Positions 31,828 to 39,831 of a stretch of DNA of 64,000 bases are shown here, piece by piece. Location of the stretch: NCBI RefSeq assembly GCF_025917315.1, contig NZ_CP080627.1, positions 3,038,001 through 3,102,000 on the forward strand, written 5' to 3'. The stretch is from Halomonas qaidamensis. Lineage in GTDB: Bacteria; Pseudomonadota; Gammaproteobacteria; Pseudomonadales; Halomonadaceae. The position numbers and the translations under genes are program-made. Position 1 is the first letter of the stretch. Each line of letters opens with the position of its first letter. Under the pieces are notes generated by a model. That model ran no database searches. It was not told the origin of the DNA and was given only the letters and a program-made list of their open reading frames with translations.

Positions 31828-31849
31828 CGGGTGACACATCAGCAGATAA

Positions 31850-33130
31850 TTAACCTACTGATTTACCGTAAACGTCATTGATGGTTTTCAGCGGATAGTG
31901 GGCAGGATAAGGCTTACGTGCCACGCCAGAATCTACCGCTGCTTGAGCCACTGCAGAGGAAACTCGGTCTAGCAAGCGAATATCGACGGGCGTCGGGATA
32001 ATATACTCACGCCCAAAGCTCATTTCAGTGCGCTCGTAGGCGTCTAACACTTCCTGAGGAACGGGTTCACGGGCTAGATCCTTCAGGGCGTGGACCGCTG
32101 CCAACTTCATGGCTTCATTAATACGTGTCGCCCGAACATCCAAGGCTCCCCGGAAAATAAACGGGAAACCCAACACGTTGTTTACTTGGTTCGGATAATC
32201 CGAACGGCCTGTCGCCATAATCACATCAGGACGTGCTTCACGAGCCACAGCGGGATGAATCTCCGGGTCGGGGTTTGTACAGGCGAAAATAACCGGATCT
32301 GCGGCCATTTTTTTCACTTGTTCGGCAGAAAGAAGCCCAGGGCCGGAAAGGCCAATAAATACATCAGCGCCATCGATGGCATCGTCTAGCGTGCGCATGT
32401 CGGTAGCACGGGCGAACTCCGCCTTGTACTCATTAATACCGTCACGGTCAGTGTGAATGACTCCACGGCGATCCAGCATCACTAGGTTTTCTTTGTTAGC
32501 GCCACAAGAGACTAACAAACGCATACAGGCAATTGCCGCAGCGCCCGCACCCATACAGACAATTTTTACATCTTCAATACGTTTACCCGCGATATCCAGC
32601 GCATTCAGCATGCCGGCTGCGGTTACAATGGCGGTGCCGTGCTGATCATCGTGGAATACCGGAATACTGCAGCGATCAATCAAGGCTTTCTCAATTTCAA
32701 AACACTCAGGCGCTTTGATATCTTCCAGGTTAATACCACCCCAAGTGTCCGCAATACGCGCAACTGTATCGATAAACGCCTGCGGACTTTCAGCATCCAC
32801 TTCGATATCAACAGAGTTAATGCCTGCAAAGCACTTGAACAGTACGCCCTTACCTTCCATTACCGGCTTACTGGCCAGCGGGCCAAGGTTGCCCAGACCC
32901 AAAATGGCGGTCCCGTCGGAAATAACAGCAACCAGATTGCCTTTACCAGTGTAGCGATAGGCATTTTCCGCTTCACGAGCGATTTCGCGAACCGGCTCAG
33001 CAACGCCAGGGCTATACGCCAGCGCCAGATCACGCGCGGTAGCCGTGGGTTTGGTTAACTCCACAGATAGCTTACCGGGAATCGGTTTAGCGTGATAATC
33101 CAAAGCCGCTTGCTTATTTGCATCTATCAT
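31850..33130 (-). CDS. NADP-dependent malic enzyme, short form
   Basis: The 426-residue protein begins at the ATG at 33130 (a TTG six bases upstream is also in frame). Seen motifs are YSPGVAEPVREIA, VSDGTAILGLGN, FHDDQHGTAIV and the nucleotide-binding GAGAAAIACMRLL. It decarboxylates malate to pyruvate. It lacks the C-terminal phosphotransacetylase-like domain of E. coli MaeB (about 760 residues), so it is the short bacterial form. Cofactor choice is inferred from family resemblance. Confidence 0.93.
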   Translation of the reverse strand: MIDANKQAALDYHAKPIPGKLSVELTKPTATARDLALAYSPGVAEPVREIAREAENAYRYTGKGNLVAVISDGTAILGLGNLGPLASKPVMEGKGVLFKCFAGINSVDIEVDAESPQAFIDTVARIADTWGGINLEDIKAPECFEIEKALIDRCSIPVFHDDQHGTAIVTAAGMLNALDIAGKRIEDVKIVCMGAGAAAIACMRLLVSCGANKENLVMLDRRGVIHTDRDGINEYKAEFARATDMRTLDDAIDGADVFIGLSGPGLLSAEQVKKMAADPVIFACTNPDPEIHPAVAREARPDVIMATGRSDYPNQVNNVLGFPFIFRGALDVRATRINEAMKLAAVHALKDLAREPVPQEVLDAYERTEMSFGREYIIPTPVDIRLLDRVSSAVAQAAVDSGVARKPYPAHYPLKTINDVYGKSVG

Positions 33131-33779
33131 GGTCAAGGTCCAATCAGCCTAAAGTAGAAAAGTCACTCCAGAATATAGAAAAAACCTATGCGTCTCAAGC
33201 ACGTAGTAAACTTTGCAGAAAAACAGTCGTTTTAACTCTGTTTCCTTCATGTTCGTAACTTTTCAGCGTTATTTGCTGCAACTTATGCATAAACACACCA
33301 GCCATAAAGGTTTGCTTATTGATGCAACGCATTATTTTATGGAAATAAATTCCACTAAAATCTGCAAAAAAACCAACTTTTCAACAGGGTAGGTTGTGCA
33401 GAAACGCTTGTGGAAAAATAGGTGTTAAAGCACCTAGTAAAATTTGCTGCCAATAAATCGCACAATACGCATTGAATGTATATGTGAACCGAATGCTTAT
33501 GGAGACCAGGCCGGTATCCAACACGGCCCCCTTCTAAACCCACTTATGGCAAGCTTAACTGACAAGCATTACACCTCAAGGTGCCATTTTTCGTATAGCC
33601 CACGTCTATACAGCTAAACAAAAGCGTTACCATTATTTAGCGCTGTGAATTTTCGTGCATTAAACGACTCTGCGCTCTTCTGCCGCGTCTTAATCACTTT
33701 TTCTTGATAACCGTGTAAGGTTGGTACAAGAACAGCCACTCACTGGCATTGCTAAACATATATCGACGCGGATGAGGCT
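33131..33779. other. 649-bp AT-rich intergenic region upstream of the kinase/ABC cluster
   Basis: No supported gene was found; a 62-codon minus-strand frame (33355-33543) has no family resemblance. Two imperfect copies of a 21-base motif, agcac(g/c)tagtaaa..., occur at 33198 and 33429. Composition jumps from AT-rich to GC-rich exactly where the plus-strand cluster begins. Confidence 0.55.
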
Positions 33780-34814
33780 ATGCCGACACCAACTGAGGCA
33801 CGTTTACAAGCACTGAAAAATGCCCTGCAACAGGCGGGTATTACCTACCAAACACTCTCGCTGATGGCGGACACCGGCTTGGCCCACGACCATATCTGGA
33901 TTCACCGCACCGGCAATGACTGGGTTGCTCGGCTTCCCAAACAGAGCCAGATGGATCTGGGCCCTGCCGATAACCTGGCCTATGAAGCCGCCTGCTATAA
34001 GCGCGCCAGCGCCGGTGACCATGTACCGCACCTGCACGGCATTCTGCCGGTAAGCGAGACGCTGCCCCGTGGCGGCCTGGTGGTCGACGCCATCGAAGGC
34101 CGGTTGGCGCAACTGCCGGAAGATCTCCCTCGCATCGCGGAAGCGCTGGCCAGTCTTCACAAACTGCCGTTGCCCGCGCAGACAGCGCCGCTGCTGGCCC
34201 CCAACGACCCCTGGCAGGCGATGCGCGAGGAGGTCAGCCGCCAGGCCGAATGGCTGGACAAGGCCGACCTGAACCCGGACACCATCGCGCGAGTACGTGA
34301 CGAACTCGATGCCCTGCCGGTTACCCTGCCGGATTCAAAGCGCTGCCTGATCAGTTTTGATACCCACCCCGGCAACTTCCTGATCACTCAGGATGGCCGG
34401 GCCGTGCTGGTTGATCTGGAAAAGGGCCGTTATGGCCTGCCGGGGATTGATCTAGCTCACACCTCGCTTTACACCTCAACCACCTGGGATGTGAACAGCC
34501 AGGCTGTGCTCACCCACGACCAGGTGATTGAGTTTTATCGCCGCTGGCAGGCGCACATGGGCCAATCGCCCAGCGCACAAACCCTGATCGCCTGCCGCCG
34601 GGCCACCTGGTTATGGTCGCTGACCTGGTGTGCCAAGTGGCGCGCCCAGCATTTACACAGCAAAGATGCTGAGCACCGCGGCCAGGACTGGTCGGCAGAG
34701 CTGACCGATGCCAGCGTGATTGCCCATGTGCGCGACCGGGTCGAACACTATCTATCGCCAGCGGCCATCGAACACGTTCACAACGAACTGCTGCACCTGC
34801 AAACGACGCTCTAG
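33780..34814 (+). CDS. Aminoglycoside/choline-kinase-fold phosphotransferase of unknown substrate
   Basis: The 344-residue protein has the catalytic Brenner-like motif DTHPGNF (D194, N199) followed by the metal-binding VDLEKG (D212), typical of APH-fold small-molecule kinases. The N-terminal half carries weak kinase-lobe features (WVARLPK, LAYEAACYKRA, GGLVVDAIEG). The ATG follows GAGG. It begins a GC-rich plus-strand block and lies 21 bases before the ABC solute-binding gene, so it probably phosphorylates the imported compound. Thiamine or an amino alcohol would be guesses only. Confidence 0.8.
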   Translation: MPTPTEARLQALKNALQQAGITYQTLSLMADTGLAHDHIWIHRTGNDWVARLPKQSQMDLGPADNLAYEAACYKRASAGDHVPHLHGILPVSETLPRGGLVVDAIEGRLAQLPEDLPRIAEALASLHKLPLPAQTAPLLAPNDPWQAMREEVSRQAEWLDKADLNPDTIARVRDELDALPVTLPDSKRCLISFDTHPGNFLITQDGRAVLVDLEKGRYGLPGIDLAHTSLYTSTTWDVNSQAVLTHDQVIEFYRRWQAHMGQSPSAQTLIACRRATWLWSLTWCAKWRAQHLHSKDAEHRGQDWSAELTDASVIAHVRDRVEHYLSPAAIEHVHNELLHLQTTL

Positions 34815-34835
34815 CACCTGATTTTTACGAGGCTC

Positions 34836-36068
34836 ATGATGAAATCAAGACCCCTACTCTCGGCGGTTATCGCCACGGCCATGCTGGCTCTTTCACTGCC
34901 CGGCGCACTCCCTGCTGTGGCCGCACCTGCCCCGGATAACTGGCAGAAGGTGCTGGAAGAGGCCAATGGCCAGACCGTCTACTGGAACGCCTGGGGCGGC
35001 GATGCGCGCACCAACCGCTATATTGCCTGGGTCGCCGAACAGATGCAGGCAGACTTCGGGGTCGAGGTAGAGCACGTCAAACTGGACGACACCAGCAGTG
35101 CGGTGGCACGGGTGCTGGGAGAAAAACAGGCCGGTAATGATGACGAGGGCAGTATCGATCTGATCTGGATCAACGGCGAAAACTTCGCCGCCATGCGCGA
35201 ACAGGATCTGCTGTTCGGGCCCTTCGCCGATACACTGCCCCACTTTGCCCTGACCGACCCGGACAACAACCCGGAAGTGGTCACTGACTTCACCCTGCCC
35301 ACTGACGGCTACGAATCCCCCTGGGGCAAGGCGCAGATCACCTTCTATTATGACAGCGCCCAGGTGGACGCACCGCCCCAGAGCATTGACGCCCTGCTGG
35401 AATGGGCTAAGCAAAACCCTGGCCAGTTCAGCTACCCGCGGATTCCCGACTTTACCGGCAGCACCTTCCTGAAACAGGCGCTGATCGAACTCAGCGACCA
35501 GGACGATGCGCTTTACCAGCCGGTGGAAGATAGCGACTTTGCAGAAATCACCGCGCCGCTATGGGCCTATCTGGATGAGCTTCATCCCCACCTGTGGCGC
35601 AGCGGTCGCAGCTTTCCCGATTCCGGCCCCAACTTGCGCACCCTGATGAGTGATGGCGAACTCAGCCTGGCGTTTTCCTTCTACCCCACCGATGCGGCTG
35701 TGGCCGTCATGGAGTATGAACTGCCTGAAAGCGTGCGCAGCTATGTGCTGGAAGATGGCACCCTGGGCAACGTTCACTTTGTAGCCATTCCCTACAATTC
35801 ACCCCACAAGGCAGGCGCCATGGCGCTGGCCAACTTCCTGCTGTCGCCCGAGGCCCAGGCAAGAAAGCAGTCGCTGGACATGTGGGGCGACCGCAGCGTG
35901 CTGGCCATCAGCCAGCTCGACGACAGCGACCAGGCCCTGTTCGAGCAAGGCGAGCAGCACCCCTCAGCGCTGCCGGTGGATGCACTTTCCAACACCCTGG
36001 CCGAACCTCACCCCAGCTGGATGACCGCGCTGCAGGACGCCTGGCTTGAGCGTTATGTTGTCAACTGA
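34836..36068 (+). CDS. ynjB: YnjB-type ABC transporter solute-binding protein
   Basis: The 410-residue protein has a Sec signal peptide (about 1-30, ending ALPAVAA) and no lipobox. It closely follows E. coli YnjB: VYWNAWGGDARTNRYI, VDLIWINGENF-like, LLFGPF, YESPWGKAQITFYYD, YPRIPDFTGSTFLK. It should bind the transported solute in the periplasm and pass it to the YnjC/YnjD homologues encoded next. The substrate of this transporter family is not established. The ribosome site GAGG lies just before two consecutive ATGs. Confidence 0.88.
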   Translation: MMKSRPLLSAVIATAMLALSLPGALPAVAAPAPDNWQKVLEEANGQTVYWNAWGGDARTNRYIAWVAEQMQADFGVEVEHVKLDDTSSAVARVLGEKQAGNDDEGSIDLIWINGENFAAMREQDLLFGPFADTLPHFALTDPDNNPEVVTDFTLPTDGYESPWGKAQITFYYDSAQVDAPPQSIDALLEWAKQNPGQFSYPRIPDFTGSTFLKQALIELSDQDDALYQPVEDSDFAEITAPLWAYLDELHPHLWRSGRSFPDSGPNLRTLMSDGELSLAFSFYPTDAAVAVMEYELPESVRSYVLEDGTLGNVHFVAIPYNSPHKAGAMALANFLLSPEAQARKQSLDMWGDRSVLAISQLDDSDQALFEQGEQHPSALPVDALSNTLAEPHPSWMTALQDAWLERYVVN

Positions 36069-36101
36069 TAGGGGTGTCAACTGATGATGGTGTTAACTGA
36101 T
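36059..36101 (+). repeat. Three short direct repeats between the ynjB and ynjC homologues
   Basis: GTCAACTGAT, GTCAACTGAT and GTTAACTGAT start at 36059, 36075 and 36092. The first copy contains the ynjB stop codon and the last ends just before the ynjC ATG. This looks like local slippage that enlarged the spacer. Confidence 0.8.
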
Positions 36102-36103
36102 TG

Positions 36104-37777
36104 ATGCTGCGGTATGTGCCGATACTGATGATTGCCCTGCTGGTGATCCCGGTCACCGCGGGGCTGGGCATGGTATTGCTGCCTGCTTTTGGCTATCTGC
36201 CGGTGCTGGGTGGCGAGCAGTTGAGCCTGGCGCCCTGGCAGGCCCTGTTCAGCCAGCCGGGGCTATGGCGCTCGGTGGCTTTCAGCTTTACCAGCGGCCT
36301 AGCTAGCACGGCGCTGGCCCTTTTGATCGTGGTGCTGTTTCTGGCCGCCAGCCAAGGCACCTGGTTGGATCGCAGCCTACGTCGCCTGGTCTCACCCCTG
36401 CTGGCGATTCCCCATGCTGCCGTGGCCTTTGGTTTTGCCTTTCTGATCGCTCCTTCCGGGCTGATGGCCCGGTTGATTTCCCCCTGGCCGTCCGGTTGGC
36501 AAAGCCCGCCAGATGCGCTGATTGTCAATGACCCCTGGGGGCTGGCATTAACCTTTGGCCTGGTGCTCAAGGAAGCGCCCTTTCTGCTGCTGATGAGCCT
36601 AGCGGCACTGCCACAGCTGCAGGCTGACAAGCGCCTGCAGCTGGCGCGTTCACTGGGTTATGCCCCGACCATTGCCTGGCTGAAAGTGATCCTGCCTTCG
36701 CTCTACCCGCTGATTCGCCTGCCGGTGTATGCCGTGATAGCTTATGCCACCTCGGTAGTGGATATGGCGCTGATACTCGGCCCACGGCTGCCCTCGACCC
36801 TGAGTGTCTCGATTCTGGGCTGGTTCAACGACCCAGATATCACTCGGCGCTTTATGGCGTCAGCGGCCGCAGTACTCCAGCTTGGCGTCACCCTGGCCGC
36901 CCTTATCGGCTGGTGGCTACTGGAACAGCTGATCTGCCGATGCAGCCGCCACTGGCTAACCAACGGCAGCCGCCGCCGTGGCGCGGCAACGCTAACAGTG
37001 GCAGGCCGTGGCAGCCTAGCCTTGACCAGCCTGAGCGCCCTTGCGGCTTTGGTGGGCCTGGCGCTGTTTTCAGTAGCCGGTTTCTGGCGCTTCCCGGAGT
37101 TTTTGCCCCAATCCCTGGTCCTCGATCACTGGCAGCGCAGCGCCGCCATGCTGGCAGCGCCCCTGGTCACCACTGGGGTGATTGCACTGGTCGCCACCGG
37201 CCTGGCCACCCTGCTGGTAGTTGCCGCGCTGGAAAACGAACAGCGCCAGCACCTTCATCCACGCCGGGCACTGTGGCTGTTATATTTACCCCTGTTGGTA
37301 CCGCAGATCGCCTTTCTGTTCGGCCTGGTGGTGGCCGCGGAACAGATCGGCGTTCGCCCTCAGCTGTCGTTGGTCATCGCCGGCCATGCACTCTTTGTAC
37401 TGCCCTATGTCTATCTCTCGCTGGGCGAGTCTTACCGGCGCTTGGACCCACGCTGGTTGCAGATAGCTCAGTCGCTAGGCGTCTCCCGCAACCGGGCATT
37501 CTGGAAGGTTCGCCTGCCGCTGCTGCTGGCGCCACTGCTGACGGCAGTGGCGGTCGGCCTGGCGGTGAGCATCGGCCAGTATCTGCCGACTCAACTTCTT
37601 GGCGCAGGAAGGGTCACAACGGTAACCACCGAAGCCGTCGCTTTGGCCTCTGGCGGCAACCGTCGGCTGATCGGCGTCTGGGCGCTGGTACAGGCAGGCC
37701 TGCCGCTGATCGGCTTTATCATCGCCCTGACGCTACCCCGCTGGCTAGGTGCTCCCCAGCGAGGATCAGCCCGTTAA
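36104..37777 (+). CDS. ynjC: YnjC-type ABC transporter permease (fused two-domain)
   Basis: The 557-residue integral membrane protein starts at the ATG at 36104. Two BPD-type permease halves are seen, each with about six hydrophobic helices and an EAA-like loop (QLARSLGYAPTIAWLKVILP near residue 185-205; QIAQSLGVSRNRAFWKVRLP near 455-475). This duplicated layout is that of YnjC and related single-chain permeases. It forms the membrane channel for the YnjB homologue upstream, with ATPase YnjD starting 23 bases downstream. No clear ribosome site precedes it. Confidence 0.88.
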   Translation: MLRYVPILMIALLVIPVTAGLGMVLLPAFGYLPVLGGEQLSLAPWQALFSQPGLWRSVAFSFTSGLASTALALLIVVLFLAASQGTWLDRSLRRLVSPLLAIPHAAVAFGFAFLIAPSGLMARLISPWPSGWQSPPDALIVNDPWGLALTFGLVLKEAPFLLLMSLAALPQLQADKRLQLARSLGYAPTIAWLKVILPSLYPLIRLPVYAVIAYATSVVDMALILGPRLPSTLSVSILGWFNDPDITRRFMASAAAVLQLGVTLAALIGWWLLEQLICRCSRHWLTNGSRRRGAATLTVAGRGSLALTSLSALAALVGLALFSVAGFWRFPEFLPQSLVLDHWQRSAAMLAAPLVTTGVIALVATGLATLLVVAALENEQRQHLHPRRALWLLYLPLLVPQIAFLFGLVVAAEQIGVRPQLSLVIAGHALFVLPYVYLSLGESYRRLDPRWLQIAQSLGVSRNRAFWKVRLPLLLAPLLTAVAVGLAVSIGQYLPTQLLGAGRVTTVTTEAVALASGGNRRLIGVWALVQAGLPLIGFIIALTLPRWLGAPQRGSAR

Positions 37778-37800
37778 CCGTATGCTTATCAAGGATTTCT

Positions 37801-38439
37801 GTGAACAACGCTGCGACTGAATCACTGACTCTGGAAGAGGTCTGCATCCACCTGGCGGGGCAAGCATTGCTGCAGGTCAACACCCGGATTGCACCCGGCG
37901 AGGTGCTGACGGTGATGGGGCCTTCCGGCTCGGGCAAGTCCACCCTGCTAGCCTTTGTGGCAGGCTTTCTGGATAGCGCCTTTGACGCCCAGGGCCAGGT
38001 GCGGCTGGGTGAGCAGAATCTGTTGACCTTGCCCGCCGAGCAGCGCGGCATTGGCCTGCTGTTTCAGGACCCGCTGCTGTTTCCGCATTTAAGCGTGGCG
38101 GGTAATTTGCGCTTTGGCCTCCCCAAGCGCACTCACAATAAGCAACAACAGATCGCCCAAGCGCTGGAGCAGGTCGGGCTGGCAGGCTTTGAAAACCGCG
38201 ACCCGGCGACCCTTTCCGGTGGCCAACAGGCCCGAGTAGCGCTGATGCGCTTGTTGCTATCACAACCCCGCGCCGTGCTGCTGGATGAGCCGTTTTCCAA
38301 ACTGGACACCGCGCTGCGCCAGGAAATGCGCGCCCTGGTATTTGGCCAGCTGCGCAAGGCGGGCTTGCCTACCCTGCTGGTCACCCATGACGAAGCCGAT
38401 GCCGCCGCTGCCGGAGGGCCGATCATTGCCCTTGGCTAA
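37801..38439 (+). CDS. ynjD: YnjD-type ABC transporter ATP-binding protein
   Basis: The GTG at 37801 is chosen because AAGGA lies five bases upstream; the longer open frame to its left is out-of-frame shadow of the permease gene. The 212 residues hold Walker A GPSGSGKST (40-48), the signature LSGGQ (138-142), Walker B VLLDEP (159-164) and switch H196. It is short for an ABC ATPase, as YnjD is. It powers import through the YnjC homologue. Its stop overlaps the following GT2 start. Confidence 0.92.
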   Translation: MNNAATESLTLEEVCIHLAGQALLQVNTRIAPGEVLTVMGPSGSGKSTLLAFVAGFLDSAFDAQGQVRLGEQNLLTLPAEQRGIGLLFQDPLLFPHLSVAGNLRFGLPKRTHNKQQQIAQALEQVGLAGFENRDPATLSGGQQARVALMRLLLSQPRAVLLDEPFSKLDTALRQEMRALVFGQLRKAGLPTLLVTHDEADAAAAGGPIIALG

Positions 38440-39133
38440 CCCAGACGCTGACACGCCGACACTCAGCATTATCATCCCCATGCTCAATGAAGCAGCTGAC
38501 ATTCAGACCGCCCTGGCGCCGCTGCAAGTGCTACGCGAAGCTGGCACAGAGATCATTGTGGTCGATGGTGGCAGCAGTGATAACAGCGTGGCGCTGGCCA
38601 CCCCGCTGGCAGATGCGCTGTTGATCAGCGACCCCGGCCGAGCCCGACAGATGAATCTGGGGGCCGAACACGCCCGCGCAGCGGCGCTGGTGTTTTTACA
38701 TGCCGATACCCAGCTTCCCGCAGGGGCTGTTGAACTGATCACCCAGGCGCTTAACACCCACTGCTGGGGGCGTTTTGATATTCATCTGGAAGGCCAGAGC
38801 CGCTGGTTACCCCTGGTCAGCCGGATGATGAACCTGCGCTCGCGGCTGACAGACATTGCCACCGGCGATCAATGCCTGTTTATCCGCCGCACAACATTCA
38901 ACACCGTTGGCGGCTTTCCCGATCAGCCGCTGATGGAAGATATCGAGTTAAGCAAACGGCTAAAGGCACTTGCCTCCCCCAACTGCCTACGCACCAAAGT
39001 GATAAGCTCAGGCAGGCGCTGGGATAAGTTCGGCGCCTGGAAAACTATTTGCCTGATGTGGCGGCTACGTTACCGCTACTGGCGTGGCGTCAGCGCCAGC
39101 CAACTGGCCAAGGAGTATCGTAATGCCCGTTAA
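38432..39133 (+). CDS. TIGR04283-like family 2 glycosyltransferase (rSAM/selenodomain-associated transferase 2)
   Basis: The TTG at 38432 overlaps the ynjD stop and gives 233 residues beginning directly before the Rossmann strand LSIIIPMLNEAAD; a later ATG would cut that strand. Visible are VVDGGSSDNS, the PGRARQMNLGA loop, FLHADT (D92, the likely metal/sugar site), IATGDQCLFIRR and LMEDIELSKRLK. This matches the GT2 subfamily found near selenium and arsenosugar genes. The acceptor is unknown and no ArsS-type radical SAM gene is in the window. Confidence 0.82.
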   Translation: MANPDADTPTLSIIIPMLNEAADIQTALAPLQVLREAGTEIIVVDGGSSDNSVALATPLADALLISDPGRARQMNLGAEHARAAALVFLHADTQLPAGAVELITQALNTHCWGRFDIHLEGQSRWLPLVSRMMNLRSRLTDIATGDQCLFIRRTTFNTVGGFPDQPLMEDIELSKRLKALASPNCLRTKVISSGRRWDKFGAWKTICLMWRLRYRYWRGVSASQLAKEYRNAR

Positions 39134-39755
39134 GCCATCCGTGCAGCCCCATTTACATCTGCTGGCCAAAGCGCCACTGCCTGGACAGGCGAAAACGCGC
39201 TTAATTCCTTACCTGGGGCCAGAAGGTGCGGCGCAAGCCCATGCCACCATGGTTCGCCACTGCGTTGCCACCGCCTGCCAAGCACTGGGATCGCAGCACG
39301 TCACACTATGGACTTCCTTAGAGCATCAGCATCCGCTATTCATGGAACTGCAGACACACTACGGGATAGCACTTGCCGCTCAACAGCAAGGTGATGTGGG
39401 AATGCGCGTTCGTCACGCACTTAATAGTACACAAGGTGCGTCAATGGTGATGGGCACTGATTGCCCAAGCATCACCGTTGCCATGCTTAGGCGGTGCAGT
39501 TCAGCACTTGAAAACGTACCGGTTGTGATTCTACCCGCCGAAGACGGCGGTTACGGACTGATCGGCACTCATAACGACTGCCCTAGCTTGTTTGAGGATA
39601 TTCCATGGGGAACCGAGCAAGTGCTCAAGGTCACTCGTCAGCGGCTTGCCGCGCTGGGCCTGGACGCCGCTTTTCCCGATACCATGTGGGATATTGACCG
39701 ACCGGAAGATTGGCAACGCTGGCAACAAGCGCTGAAGCACGCAAACAGCATGTAA
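39123..39755 (+). CDS. TIGR04282-like DUF2064 transferase (rSAM/selenodomain-associated transferase 1)
   Basis: The ATG at 39123 has an AAGGAG site seven bases upstream and overlaps the GT2 gene by 11 bases. The 210-residue protein has the nucleotidyltransferase-like pattern LLAKAPLPGQAKTRLIPYLG, a central GTDCPSI and PAEDGGYGLIG. The family often occurs with the TIGR04283 transferase, as here, and probably uses a nucleotide sugar. Substrate is unknown. Confidence 0.83.
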   Translation: MPVKPSVQPHLHLLAKAPLPGQAKTRLIPYLGPEGAAQAHATMVRHCVATACQALGSQHVTLWTSLEHQHPLFMELQTHYGIALAAQQQGDVGMRVRHALNSTQGASMVMGTDCPSITVAMLRRCSSALENVPVVILPAEDGGYGLIGTHNDCPSLFEDIPWGTEQVLKVTRQRLAALGLDAAFPDTMWDIDRPEDWQRWQQALKHANSM

Positions 39756-39831
39756 GGATTCCGCTCTTTACGTCACTGTTACTGAACGAATGTTCTGTTT
39801 CTAACACCACCTTGCCCCAACGGAGCCTGCC

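Noticed and set aside
33355..33543. 62-codon minus-strand ORF in the spacer before the kinase gene
   Set aside because: No ribosome site, no family pattern and cysteine-rich, low-quality translation in AT-rich DNA.
36913..37800. Long N-terminal extension of the ynjD ATPase frame
   Set aside because: It lies entirely inside the permease gene in another frame. A GTG with an ideal AAGGA site at 37801 gives a normal-length ATPase.
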